Source: an uncultured Acetatifactor sp. (GTDB lineage Bacteria; Bacillota; Clostridia; Lachnospirales; Lachnospiraceae). From it: a stretch of 12,355 nucleotides of DNA. The stretch lies in contig CAJUCT010000076.1 in NCBI GenBank assembly GCA_910585015.1, positions 1-12,355 of the forward strand. Direction: 5' to 3'. Shown here in pieces: positions 1 through 6,488 of the stretch. Position 1 is the stretch's first letter. Every line of letters begins with the position of its first letter. The position numbers and the translations under genes were made by a program. The notes beneath the pieces are model-generated. The model was given only the letters and a program-made list of their open reading frames with translations, ran no database searches and was not told the DNA's origin.

Positions 1-160
1 TAATATCAAGCAGTATCAAATCAAAGCTCTGTTCGGAATACTTCGCAAGGGCTTCTACACCGTCAGTCACCAGTACAACGCTATATCCCGCCTCCTGTAT
101 AAAATCATGCAGCAATGCCTGTATGGATAAATCATCCTCAACAATTAAAATTTTACTCAT
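1..160 (-). CDS. Response regulator receiver domain, N-terminal part only (runs off the window)
   Basis: The minus strand from an ATG at 158-160 encodes 53 residues beginning MSKILIVEDDLSIQALL. This is the start of a CheY-like receiver domain: a beta strand (KILIVEDD) with the acidic pair E8-D9-D10, and the phosphoacceptor strand DLILLDI just before the window edge, whose D is the probable phosphorylation site. The sequence style (ILIVEDD, YSVVLVTDGVEAL) matches OmpR/PhoB-family regulators, but the DNA-binding domain is outside the window, so the subfamily is inferred. A strong AGGAGG site about five bases upstream supports this start. Its kinase is not visible. It lies downstream of the FAD oxidoreductase on the same strand but probably has its own promoter at 180-188. 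Confidence 0.85.
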   Translation of the reverse strand, partial: MSKILIVEDDLSIQALLHDFIQEAGYSVVLVTDGVEALAKYSEQSFDLILLDI

Positions 161-179
161 AGCGCACCTCCTAACCATG

Positions 180-188
180 ATTGTAACA
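180..188 (-). promoter_or_regulatory. Extended -10 promoter candidate for the response regulator
   Basis: Read on the minus strand, this is TGTTACAAT, an extended -10 element (TG-N-TACAAT). It lies about 20 bases upstream of the ATG, so the leader would be short and just include the AGGAGG site. No good -35 is seen at the usual distance, as is common for extended -10 promoters. Confidence 0.35.
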
Positions 189-198
189 GGGTAATTTG

Positions 199-222
199 AA
201 TCTATTGTGTAGATTTGATTTT
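199..222. terminator. Weak terminator-like hairpin between the regulator and the oxidoreductase
   Basis: AATCTA (199-204) and TAGATT (210-215) pair around a TTGTG loop. They are followed on the plus strand by a T-rich run and flanked on the minus strand by A-rich sequence. It sits just past the stop of the oxidoreductase. The stem is short and the T-tract points to the plus strand, so its role as terminator for the minus-strand gene is uncertain. Confidence 0.3.
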
Positions 223-243
223 TTTATATTTTTTTGCCATATG

Positions 244-1275
244 TCACTCCATCTCCCTGAACGTGCCAGCCATTCCTCCCACAAGGCTCCACTGGCGCTG
301 CATATAGGATTTCAGATTTTCCGTGCTTTGCTTATAAACCTCATAAACTATCTGCGGTTCATCAAAATTCTTCATGATTGCAGAAGCGGCGCAATACCCG
401 CTCTCCATCCCTACCGATATGCCCTCCCCCATAGGGTTCAGAAACCCGGCGATTTCCCCGGCAAAAAGGATACGCCCCACACCATAGTCCACACGGCATC
501 CCGGACGGATATGCGGCATCAGCCACTTCTCACCTTTGGTCTGCCTGCTGATACGCAGGTGGTGCTTTTCTTCCATATAGGCTATGAAGCGTCCATAATA
601 ATGGCTGATCTTTTCCGTATCTTTCACGGATACCCCAAGCACCAGCAGGTCATCCTTCACGTTGAACCATGCGTCATACTCCGACAGCTCCGGCTGCAGG
701 TACGCATAGAAATAATGCGGGTCTAAATCTATGCCGCCCTCGTTGAATGTCTGGTAGGTGGTTATGTATCCGGGAACCTCCCCGGTAATCTTCCGTTTCA
801 ACATCCCCACAACGCCCTCGCAGTCTAAGACATACCTTGCGCTTTCCGTATAATTATTTTCCCCACGCAGGCTGACTTCCACAAAGCCGTCACGCTCCAT
901 GCAGGAGAGCGCCGCAACGCCATCCCTGACCTCTGCGCCGCTTTTTCCTGCCTTCCCTGCAAGCCATCCGTCAAAATGGCTGCGCCATACATTCAGCCCT
1001 TCCTGCTCAAAACGGTATTCCTTCCCTTTGTCATCCGTGAAGATCATGCCCCTGTTCTCTGTCGGGGTACACATGGCAGACTCCGGCACATCCTCCCCGA
1101 AATATGTCCTCATAAGCTCCATTGATTTCTTTATCAGAACGCCGGAACAGGATTTATACCTCGGCAACTTGAATTTCTCCACCAGAAGAACTTTATGGCC
1201 TTTTTCCGCTAAAGCCTTGGCCGCTGTGCATCCTGCAGGCCCGGCTCCGACCACTATCACATCATACATCCGCAT
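244..1275 (-). CDS. FAD-dependent oxidoreductase, geranylgeranyl reductase-like (GGR family)
   Basis: This 343-residue protein starts with a Rossmann FAD-binding motif (V8-V9-G10-A-G12-P-A-G15), then an acidic residue E33 ending the second strand (LVEKF) that would bind the ribose of FAD. It has the KSCSGVL segment around C43 and a late FAD-binding motif GEIAGFLNPMGEGI near residues 272-285. This layout is that of the geranylgeranyl reductase / p-hydroxybenzoate hydroxylase-like group. Related enzymes reduce isoprenoid double bonds or act on other lipophilic substrates; the substrate here cannot be read. The late motif has E where many relatives have D (GDAAG). The ATG at 1275 is preceded by AGGAAG five bases upstream. 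There is no signal peptide or membrane segment, so it is likely cytoplasmic or peripheral. It stands alone between the regulator and a gene-poor repeat region. Confidence 0.85.
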   Translation of the reverse strand: MRMYDVIVVGAGPAGCTAAKALAEKGHKVLLVEKFKLPRYKSCSGVLIKKSMELMRTYFGEDVPESAMCTPTENRGMIFTDDKGKEYRFEQEGLNVWRSHFDGWLAGKAGKSGAEVRDGVAALSCMERDGFVEVSLRGENNYTESARYVLDCEGVVGMLKRKITGEVPGYITTYQTFNEGGIDLDPHYFYAYLQPELSEYDAWFNVKDDLLVLGVSVKDTEKISHYYGRFIAYMEEKHHLRISRQTKGEKWLMPHIRPGCRVDYGVGRILFAGEIAGFLNPMGEGISVGMESGYCAASAIMKNFDEPQIVYEVYKQSTENLKSYMQRQWSLVGGMAGTFREME

Positions 1276-1345
1276 ATCTTCCTTTCCGCTGTTTCCTATT
1301 ACTTCGGCAGAATACCGTTTCCTCTAAAGTAAAAATACCCTCTGA

Positions 1346-1354
1346 ATTGTACCA
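1346..1354 (-). promoter_or_regulatory. Extended -10 promoter candidate for the oxidoreductase
   Basis: The minus strand reads TGGTACAAT, an extended -10 (TG-N-TACAAT), about 70 bases upstream of the oxidoreductase ATG. The -35 region is poor. It is the best promoter-like match between the gene and the repeat block. Confidence 0.4.
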
Positions 1355-1550
1355 TAGAAATTTTCGGTTTAATACCCAATAGCACGAAACGACTATTTTC
1401 CGGGAATGAAAAGCATAAATTTACCAAAAGAAAACCTTTCTTTGGTCGATCTATTACTCGTTCCATAGCTTTGTGCGGTTTGAATAACTCCATCAACCAA
1501 CGAATAAAATTCGACAATATCGCCAAATTTCAACAGCATTTGCATACAAA
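1355..1550. other. Gene-poor stretch left of the iteron-like repeats
   Basis: Two short overlapping open frames (75 and 61 codons) occur on the minus strand here. Neither has a ribosome binding site or a recognisable motif, and the 61-codon frame begins inside the repeat array. I do not call either as a gene. They could be decayed remains of a replication or recombination gene, but nothing in the residues proves it. Confidence 0.4.
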
Positions 1551-1643
1551 CACGCAAAACTTTTAAACTATCACGCAAAACCCTATACTTTCACGCAAAA
1601 CTCATACTATCACGCAAAAGTCGGCAGTTTTGCGTGATAGTAT
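1549..1643. repeat. Iteron-like array: four direct and one inverted copy of an ACTATCACGCAAAAC unit
   Basis: The core CACGCAAAA occurs at 1551-1559, 1572-1580, 1592-1600 and 1611-1619, so the spacing is 21, 20 and 19 bases, about two helical turns. A fifth copy lies inverted at 1628-1636. Copies 2-5 share a longer unit close to ATACTATCACGCAAAAC. The last direct copy and the inverted copy form a perfect 16-bp inverted repeat (1604-1619 with 1628-1643) around an 8-base centre. Helically phased direct repeats with a terminal inverted copy are typical of binding sites for a replication initiator or an autoregulated DNA-binding protein. No rep or integrase gene is recognisable in the window, so the function is inferred. 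A related AAACGCAAAA occurs at 1671-1680. Confidence 0.8.
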
Positions 1644-1676
1644 AAATCGCCACACTCACAGCCCTATCCAAAACGC

Positions 1677-1715
1677 AAAAAAGAGGAGCCCACCAGCCAC
1701 TCCGGTGAACCCCTC
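1677..1715 (-). terminator. Rho-independent terminator of the toxin-antitoxin-like operon
   Basis: On the minus strand a 12-pair stem (GAGGGGTTCACC with GGTGGGCTCCTC, including three G-T pairs; arms 1704-1715 and 1683-1694) closes a 9-base loop and is followed directly by six T. It is oriented to end transcription from the GNAT gene about 210 bases upstream. Confidence 0.75.
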
Positions 1716-1925
1716 TACGCTCAAAATCCCTTGATTTTGCGCCATTCTTCTATACTTTTGCCTGCGAGTACGAAAATTCCTATGGCATCAATTATTGATA
1801 GCCGCCTGTGCCGCTGTTAGATTATGATGACTTTTACCCCTCTTTACCCCATTTACCCCACCCAATTCGACATTCGACAAACGGGATTCGACAGAAAACC
1901 TTTGCTTTTTTGCGGAGCAGCCACA
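1716..1925. other. Intergenic stretch with short repeats, no gene seen
   Basis: Between the terminator and the GNAT stop codon there are three copies of TTTACCCC (1833-1840, 1843-1850, 1852-1859) and three of ATTCGACA (1865-1872, 1872-1879, 1886-1893). Short minus-strand open frames exist (one contains IDAIGIFVLAGKSIEEW) but lack a supported start. The repeats add to the impression of an old replication or mobile-element region. Confidence 0.45.
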
Positions 1926-2537
1926 TTAGAGCAGCCTTAAAAGCTGTACCAGCTCATGCGACTCCTCCGTATCTGATGCGGTCTGCCTGGTATCAAACTG
2001 CGAAAAACGGTTATCGCGGTAAAATGATAAAAGCTTTTCCTCATTTTCAGCTTCTAAGAAGGTCACTACGCCTCCGCCCAAATACTGTATCTCTTTAATT
2101 TTGTCCCATGCCAGTGCGAGTAATTCTTCGCCAGTTATTTTTTTGTCTGCACCATTGGTAAAATTTTTGCCAAGTTGGGCAATAAGGTATGCAGACATGG
2201 TATAAGTATCTGATTTTTCATCCCATTCACTGACACGCAGCAACTTTTTCTTTACGATATTGCTTACTGTTTCTCCCCTTACAGTTAAAGGTTTCAATGC
2301 AAGGGTAAAATACCCTACCAGCACCATGCTGCTTATGTCAAATACAAGATATGTAACCGACTGATTCTTTTTCGTAAACTCTACTGAACTTTTTTTCAAA
2401 AAACGCTCGACATCCGGATTCCGCAGACAAGAAAAACCGGAGAGAACTTGAAGAAGCCTGCTCTCTCCGAGTTTTGGATTATCACTATTAAGATAGCGCC
2501 GAATGTTGATAACTAAATACCTATTTGTTTCCAACAT
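1926..2537 (-). CDS. GNAT-family N-acetyltransferase, probable toxin of a type II toxin-antitoxin pair
   Basis: This 203-residue protein has the organisation of GNAT toxins. The central strands are VTYLVFDISSMVLVGYFTLALKPL (about residues 61-84). The SAYLIAQLGKNFTNG segment (about 114-128) occupies the place of the acetyl-CoA-binding motif A, followed by a helix (ELLALAWDKIKEI). The C-terminal strand ends in HELVQLLRLL. GNAT toxins of the TacT/AtaT type acetylate aminoacyl-tRNA and stop translation; substrate and toxicity here are inferred. The motif A glycine pattern (Q-L-G-K-N-F-T-N-G) is degenerate compared with classical GNAT enzymes. Its ATG overlaps the end of the upstream 64-residue gene by 17 bases in another frame, so the two should be translationally coupled. 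GAGAAAG upstream of the ATG is a weak ribosome site, which fits coupling. Confidence 0.75.
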   Translation of the reverse strand: MLETNRYLVINIRRYLNSDNPKLGESRLLQVLSGFSCLRNPDVERFLKKSSVEFTKKNQSVTYLVFDISSMVLVGYFTLALKPLTVRGETVSNIVKKKLLRVSEWDEKSDTYTMSAYLIAQLGKNFTNGADKKITGEELLALAWDKIKEIQYLGGGVVTFLEAENEEKLLSFYRDNRFSQFDTRQTASDTEESHELVQLLRLL

Positions 2538-2715
2538 TTGCTTTCTCCCATTTTGCCATAAATTCCACCAGTTCTGCTTCGTCTGTTATCTCTCTCGCAG
2601 CCACAGGTATATGAACAGGACGGTTCTTGGCAGATTCTTCAATCGCATTGATGAACATCTCCACCTGTTCCTTGCCGGAAATGACAAAATTCTTTGTGAT
2701 ACTTGAAGTTGCCAT
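2521..2715 (-). CDS. Small protein, candidate antitoxin partner of the GNAT protein
   Basis: The protein has 64 residues, starting MATSSITKNFVIS. A start three codons further upstream would use a GTG that overlaps the ribosome site, so I chose the ATG at 2713-2715, six bases after AAAGGAGGTG. The N-terminus reads as a beta strand (SITKNFVIS) followed by a helix (GKEQVEMFINAIEES), which could be a ribbon-helix-helix DNA-binding arm. The C-terminal half is acidic and helical (EITDEAELVEFMAKWEKA) and could wrap the toxin. Small first gene, promoter of its own and overlap with a GNAT gene are the usual layout of GNAT toxin-antitoxin operons. I cannot assign it to a named antitoxin family from sequence alone. 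Confidence 0.7.
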   Translation of the reverse strand: MATSSITKNFVISGKEQVEMFINAIEESAKNRPVHIPVAAREITDEAELVEFMAKWEKANVGNK

Positions 2716-2774
2716 AATAAACACCTCCTTTGTTAGTATGGTTCTTCCGTTTCAATTCATACTTTTCTATCTCT

Positions 2775-2803
2775 ATTTTATTATTTTATATCGGTTAACG
2801 CAA
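2775..2803 (-). promoter_or_regulatory. Promoter of the toxin-antitoxin-like operon
   Basis: The minus strand has TTGCGT (2798-2803), a 17-base spacer, and TAAAAT (2775-2780), a good sigma-A match about 60 bases upstream of the small gene's start. A ribbon-helix-helix type antitoxin would be expected to repress here, but no clear operator palindrome was seen. Confidence 0.55.
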
Positions 2804-2896
2804 CAAATCTTTTATGAATTTTTTATAACTTATTTTTCCACTTGCAATCCCGCCAAAACAGAGGTAAGCTACGACACCACGGAAGGAGGGATTGGA

Positions 2897-3219
2897 TTGG
2901 AAAAAGATTCTGCATTGTACCAGCTCATGGACACCCGCATGCACAGCGTCATGAACGGCATCGTGAGCAGTGACGGGGAATACCAGGCGATTCTCCGCAA
3001 GTCGGACATATACTCCGGCGAACTGGACAGGATGGATTTATCAAAAGAAATCCGGCTGCTGATTGACCGGTACGTCAGCGAGCAGAACGCGCATAGCACT
3101 TGTGCTATTGATCCCGGTTTGGGATGCTCGCCTACCTGTTGGGATTTTCCGACTGCAAGGCCATGTTTTTGGGGAAATGCCTGCCGACAGACGCAAAAGA
3201 AATGAATACAGAATTGTAG
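2897..3219 (+). pseudogene. Small uncharacterised protein gene, broken by a frameshifting insertion
   Basis: A TTG at 2897-2899, seven bases after AAGGAGG, opens a frame that reads LEKDSALYQLMDTRMHSV and stays protein-like to NAHST at about 3099. It then runs into a Cys/Pro-rich nonsense tail ending at 3205. From 3114 the other frame continues convincingly as RFGMLAYLLGFSDCKAMFLG and stops at 3219. Removing 14 bases (about 3100-3113, TTGTGCTATTGATC) joins AGC-ACC-CGG-TTT in one frame and gives a ~93-residue mostly helical, soluble protein. The extra bases create ATAGCAC-TT-GTGCTAT, a quasi-palindrome, suggesting a template-switch mutation. I do not recognise the family. It is the only plus-strand gene-like unit and is followed by a strong terminator, so it was a monocistronic gene. 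Confidence 0.7.
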
Positions 3220-3232
3220 CCGCAAAGTGCCG

Positions 3233-3287
3233 GACAGGACGGAAAGGCTGCGCCCACAGCCCTTCCGACCTGTCTCTCTTTCGTTTT
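3233..3287 (+). terminator. Strong rho-independent terminator after the broken small gene
   Basis: Arms 3233-3250 and 3257-3274 form an 18-position stem with two mismatches around a CGCCCA loop. They are followed by a T-rich tail (TCTCTTTCGTTTT). It begins 13 bases after the TAG of the restored reading frame, which supports that frame as the original one. Confidence 0.8.
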
Positions 3288-3289
3288 AA

Positions 3290-3433
3290 ATAAATATCCA
3301 TACCTCCAGCTCCGCGTACCTGTTGGATTTCGACCACTGCGGGTGCTTCTTTATTAAAAATGAACAGAAGATATTATACCGACACAATTTTATACCCGCA
3401 GTCCAGTATCTGCTGAAACTGATGCGCAAATAG
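3290..3433 (+). pseudogene. Coding remnant without a start codon
   Basis: An open frame of 47 codons reads SSAYLLDFDHCGCFF in its first half and FIPAVQYLLKLMRK at the end, stopping at TAG 3431-3433. The composition is protein-like, but there is no ATG/GTG start or ribosome site and it starts right after the terminator tail. It looks like the 3' end of a lost gene. AYLL-(GF/DF) resembles the end of the neighbouring broken gene, so it may be a diverged duplicate tail; this is only a suggestion. Confidence 0.4.
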
Positions 3434-3440
3434 TCCGATA

Positions 3441-3495
3441 TCAAAAGCAAAACAGAGCCGATAAACAGTGATTACTCACTTGTTCATCGGCTCTG
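3441..3495 (-). terminator. Terminator of the five-gene operon
   Basis: CAGAGCCGAT (3453-3462) and ATCGGCTCTG (3486-3495) pair perfectly, and the stem extends inward with interruptions to TGA/TCA. On the minus strand the stem is followed by TTTTGCTTTT. It lies 60 bases past the stop of the HD-GYP gene, so it should end that operon. Confidence 0.75.
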
Positions 3496-3500
3496 CGTCG

Positions 3501-3521
3501 AATCCATGCACAGCATGGATT
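3501..3521. repeat. Perfect 9-bp hairpin between operon end and terminator
   Basis: AATCCATGC and GCATGGATT pair around an ACA loop. TGCGTC stands on both sides (3493-3498 and 3523-3528) as a direct repeat. It lies in the 3' untranslated part of the operon and could stabilise the mRNA end or be a small-element footprint. Confidence 0.5.
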
Positions 3522-3554
3522 TTGCGTCATGGCTCTTTAATGAAATAAAAACCA

Positions 3555-4886
3555 TTAAATCACCTTATTCAGTTTTTCCCGTTCCTCCATGTCTGCTGTT
3601 ACAGCAAAAAACGCTTCCACTACTGCCGGATCAAAGTGCGTGCCGGATTCCTCCCTGATAATTGCATACGCCTTTTCAAGCGGCATGGCGCTTTTATAAC
3701 ATCGTTTGGAAGTCAGTGCGTCAAATACGTCCGCCACCGCCATAATTCTTGCACAGAGCGGTATTTCTTCCCCGCTGATGCCATAGGGATAGCCTTTTCC
3801 ATTCCACCATTCGTGATGATACGCCGCCATCTCCACTGCCGTATTCAGATACCCCGATTCTCCAAGTTCCGCCTTTGCATGGGTAAGCAGTTCCTCCCCT
3901 GCCGTAGTGTGCGTTTTCATTATCCCAAATTCTTCTTCCGTCAGCTTTCCCGGCTTGTTCAGGACGGCATCCGGTATATGTATTTTCCCGATGTCGTGAA
4001 GCGGCGCAGCAACCACCATATCACTTAAATATCTGTCCGTAAGAATATTACTGTATACCCCCTGTCTTTTCAGCTCCTTTGCAATGCACTCCACATATTC
4101 CGCTGTACGCCTGATGTGTCCGCCCGTATTATCGTCCCTGTTCTCCACGACCTCCGCCATGATCGTAATCATGCCCGACTGCATACGAGAAACCTTTTCA
4201 TGGTAAAAGGAACGCTTATTGCCCTGCATAATCAACACGATAATCGTAATCGTCATAACAAAGGCGGAAACGCTGGTAATCCCGATAAACGGAGCCAGCC
4301 CCCGCCCATAGATGCTGTCCGCCGCCCGTACATTACCGCTGTCCACCGTAATCTGCATTGTCGTATGGTTGGAAAAGAGCAGCATCAGAATCCCGATAAT
4401 CCAAAGCAGATACTTTTCCGATTTCCGCAGACTCCTGTGCTGCATATTATCCTGAAACCAACTGCGCCAGCTTTTCCCTTTCATATAGAATAAAAGAAGC
4501 AGCATGGATAATACCCCATAAAGGATAAACTGATAAACTACGGTTTCCTGTGCCGACAGCGCAAAGAAATACGGCGGTACAAGCATTGTCGGAACAAACA
4601 GCCCGTTGATAATTCCCGGAAACGGCAGCATCTGAACCAGTCCGCACAGGCGATGCTTTTTCCTGCCAAGGCAGATATTCAGCCCGATCATAAGCAGCGC
4701 TGTCATGTTTGCCATATCTTTTCCAAAAGCCAAGAACACAATGCCGATCAGGAAAAAACTGAGCAGATAAAAGAATTTCTGCTTCTTTGCCTCCATATTC
4801 GGCTCTAAAAACACATACTTTTTTATCAGGAAACCGCTGACTGCGATTGCTGCCGTTTCCAGCATTTCCAATATTACCGTTTCCAT
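3555..4886 (-). CDS. Membrane-anchored HD-GYP domain phosphodiesterase
   Basis: The 443-residue protein has a multi-spanning N-terminal membrane region (hydrophobic segments near residues 9-27, 37-55, 83-107, 113-134, 158-172, 197-220). A complete HD-GYP domain follows from about 240. The signature E248-N-R-D251-x-x-T-G-G-H257, the HD pair H297-D298, H326, H357-H358, G365-Y366-P367 and D386 are all present, so metal binding and hydrolysis of cyclic di-GMP, or a related cyclic dinucleotide, are expected. The membrane part may sense a signal; it matches no named sensor domain that I recognise. The ATG has no clear ribosome site and overlaps the end of the CPBP gene by 13 bases, so translation is probably coupled. 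It is the last gene of the operon. No GGDEF partner is in the window. Confidence 0.9.
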   Translation of the reverse strand: METVILEMLETAAIAVSGFLIKKYVFLEPNMEAKKQKFFYLLSFFLIGIVFLAFGKDMANMTALLMIGLNICLGRKKHRLCGLVQMLPFPGIINGLFVPTMLVPPYFFALSAQETVVYQFILYGVLSMLLLLFYMKGKSWRSWFQDNMQHRSLRKSEKYLLWIIGILMLLFSNHTTMQITVDSGNVRAADSIYGRGLAPFIGITSVSAFVMTITIIVLIMQGNKRSFYHEKVSRMQSGMITIMAEVVENRDDNTGGHIRRTAEYVECIAKELKRQGVYSNILTDRYLSDMVVAAPLHDIGKIHIPDAVLNKPGKLTEEEFGIMKTHTTAGEELLTHAKAELGESGYLNTAVEMAAYHHEWWNGKGYPYGISGEEIPLCARIMAVADVFDALTSKRCYKSAMPLEKAYAIIREESGTHFDPAVVEAFFAVTADMEEREKLNKVI

Positions 4887-5722
4887 AGCTTATGCACCGT
4901 TCTTTCCGTTCTTTTTTCTGCACCCTGCACAAACATTCTCTCTTTCCGCATCAGCAGGTAACTGATTCCGCCGACAACAGCCGCCGAAGCCAGCCCTGCA
5001 CCGTTCATTGGTACGATATGCGCCTGATAAAATGAATCACTGTATGCCACCAATGCAGGAAGCAGGTTCGTTACAGCGTGAACCACTGCCGCTGGAAACA
5101 GCGATGCGCTCTTTTTTGTCAAATAGACCAAAAATCCCTGTGACAACAGATTGGAAAGAAATAAATCACACAGCCCGATCAGCGGGTGCGGGAGAAAAAT
5201 CAGGATTCCCAAATGCCACATTGTCCGTATCAATGCCAATAGCAGCATTGCGGCTTTCGTTCCATACAGTTTCTCCAGCTTAGGAAATAACCAGCCAAGC
5301 CACCCCAGTTCTTCTCCAAGCATCTCAACTGAAGCCAAAACGCCCAATATTGTCATTCCCAAAATCTCCCCCAGTCCACGCAGGGTAAATGCTCCTGCCT
5401 GAAAAGATACCTCTCCCCTGAACATAAGATACATGAGCAGCTCGTTTAAGTAACTCATGACGAGCGCACCGGCTACTGCAAATAGGTAGATTTTCCATGC
5501 TTTTTTGATATTGGGGAGAATCATAAGATTGTCCCATCCTTCCCCGCTTATCTTACATAGAATAAGCGCTGTCAGTGCCGGAAGAAATGAGGTCAGAATG
5601 ACAAGCGAAGTCGATACAGACTCGTCCCCCGATGAATGTGCAGCATACCACAGTATATTGGAAAGCGGCAGACAGCACAACAGAAATATCCATATGTATT
5701 TTCTCGTGTTCTTCAAATTCAA
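4874..5722 (-). CDS. CPBP-family intramembrane metalloprotease (Abi/CAAX-protease-like)
   Basis: Starting at a TTG (5720-5722) six bases after AAAGGAG gives 282 residues. The open frame runs 74 codons further upstream, but that part lies over the end of the DUF5131 gene and is non-coding in style. About eight hydrophobic segments begin at residue 9. The three CPBP motifs are seen: E137-E138 in GEELGWLGWL, H170 in RTMWHLG, and H215-x3-N219 in VHAVTN. In this family the glutamates and histidines lie in the membrane and bind zinc; members process prenylated proteins, peptides or bacteriocins, or protect against them. The first motif has W where many relatives have R (EExxxR), a common variant. 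It lies 19 bases downstream of the DUF5131 gene and overlaps the HD-GYP gene. The basic C-terminus (KRTERTVHKLWKR) is probably cytoplasmic. Confidence 0.85.
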   Translation of the reverse strand: MNLKNTRKYIWIFLLCCLPLSNILWYAAHSSGDESVSTSLVILTSFLPALTALILCKISGEGWDNLMILPNIKKAWKIYLFAVAGALVMSYLNELLMYLMFRGEVSFQAGAFTLRGLGEILGMTILGVLASVEMLGEELGWLGWLFPKLEKLYGTKAAMLLLALIRTMWHLGILIFLPHPLIGLCDLFLSNLLSQGFLVYLTKKSASLFPAAVVHAVTNLLPALVAYSDSFYQAHIVPMNGAGLASAAVVGGISYLLMRKERMFVQGAEKRTERTVHKLWKR

Positions 5723-5741
5723 AACAGACTCCTTTATCTGC

Positions 5742-6449
5742 TCAATAATTGATATTCGCTTTTCTCGCCTGACTGCACAAATCACGGGTAGCCAGAACGT
5801 ATTTCTTTCCGTCCTTAATAAAATGTGTCCCGCACTGCCGAAACTCAAAATGTACTTTATGGGCGATACATTGTTCCCGTATGGAAAGTACCCATGCATA
5901 GTCAAGCGGTCTGGCGTTTCTGTCCGATTCGCCGCCAACCACAACTAATTCAACATGGTTAAGATAGGCACTTATGTCTATTTCTTCAATCAGTGGCTGG
6001 CAGATAATATTTTTATGTCTGATTGGCAGTTCATTGAAAATGGAAAGCCTGTAATCAGCCCTGTCCTGATTTTCCACCGTACAGCCAACCGATACATTGT
6101 CGTATCCATCATTCCAGTCCTCCGGGACGCAATCCATAAACCGGTCAATACGCTTCGTCAGGAACAAAAAATGCAGGTCAGAACGCTCCCGTATCATCTG
6201 CCAGCATTCCAAACGCCATTCATCAGCCTCCTCAATCAGAAAATCCGTGGAGAAGCAAAGATATACGGTTTGCCCCGATTTGATTTTGTAGTCCCCCGAT
6301 TTATTTTTAGCGACAGGTGCATAAAAATTGTCTGTTTTAACAATATTGTCCGTATCCATCCCACGTTTTAAATCACCTTTATGAATGTAACAGTATTTAC
6401 ACCCCTCGCTATGTTTGTGGCAGCCACGCCACGGATTCCACATTGCCAT
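5742..6449 (-). CDS. DUF5131 / phage Gp37-Gp68-like three-Cys-motif protein
   Basis: The protein has 235 residues, with MWNPWRGC at the N-terminus and the three-cysteine motif C10-x6-C17-x2-C20-Y typical of the DUF5131 (Gp37/Gp68) family. Later family landmarks are TVYLCFSTDFL, HFLFLTKR, a VSVGCTVENQ strand and VVVGGESDRNARPLDYAW. The family is radical-SAM-like in sequence and the cysteines could hold an Fe-S cluster; its reaction is unknown to me. Family members are frequent in phages and mobile islands, often paired with a TcmP protein, which is absent here. The ATG at 6449 follows AAAGG by about eight bases; a second ATG two codons later is possible. It is the third gene of the operon, 39 bases from the PNPOx gene. 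Confidence 0.85.
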   Translation of the reverse strand: MAMWNPWRGCHKHSEGCKYCYIHKGDLKRGMDTDNIVKTDNFYAPVAKNKSGDYKIKSGQTVYLCFSTDFLIEEADEWRLECWQMIRERSDLHFLFLTKRIDRFMDCVPEDWNDGYDNVSVGCTVENQDRADYRLSIFNELPIRHKNIICQPLIEEIDISAYLNHVELVVVGGESDRNARPLDYAWVLSIREQCIAHKVHFEFRQCGTHFIKDGKKYVLATRDLCSQARKANINY

Positions 6450-6488
6450 AGTTACAACCTTTCATCAATCAATTGGGGAAACGAATCC

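Noticed and set aside
1299..1578. Two overlapping minus-strand frames of 75 and 61 codons
   Set aside because: No ribosome site, no recognisable domain, and the longer start lies inside or beside the repeat array; they read as chance or decayed frames.
1551..1643. CRISPR array
   Set aside because: Units are 9-17 bases with 3-12 base gaps and one inverted copy; there are no 25-40 base spacers and no cas genes.
2627..2896. Longer plus-strand N-terminus of the broken small gene
   Set aside because: The extension covers the toxin-antitoxin promoter and antitoxin gene on the other strand and has no ribosome site; the TTG after AAGGAGG is the supported start.
5723..5944. N-terminal extension of the CPBP frame
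   Set aside because: It lies mostly over the end of the DUF5131 gene in another frame, is not hydrophobic or motif-bearing, and a TTG with a good AAAGGAG site begins just before the first membrane helix.
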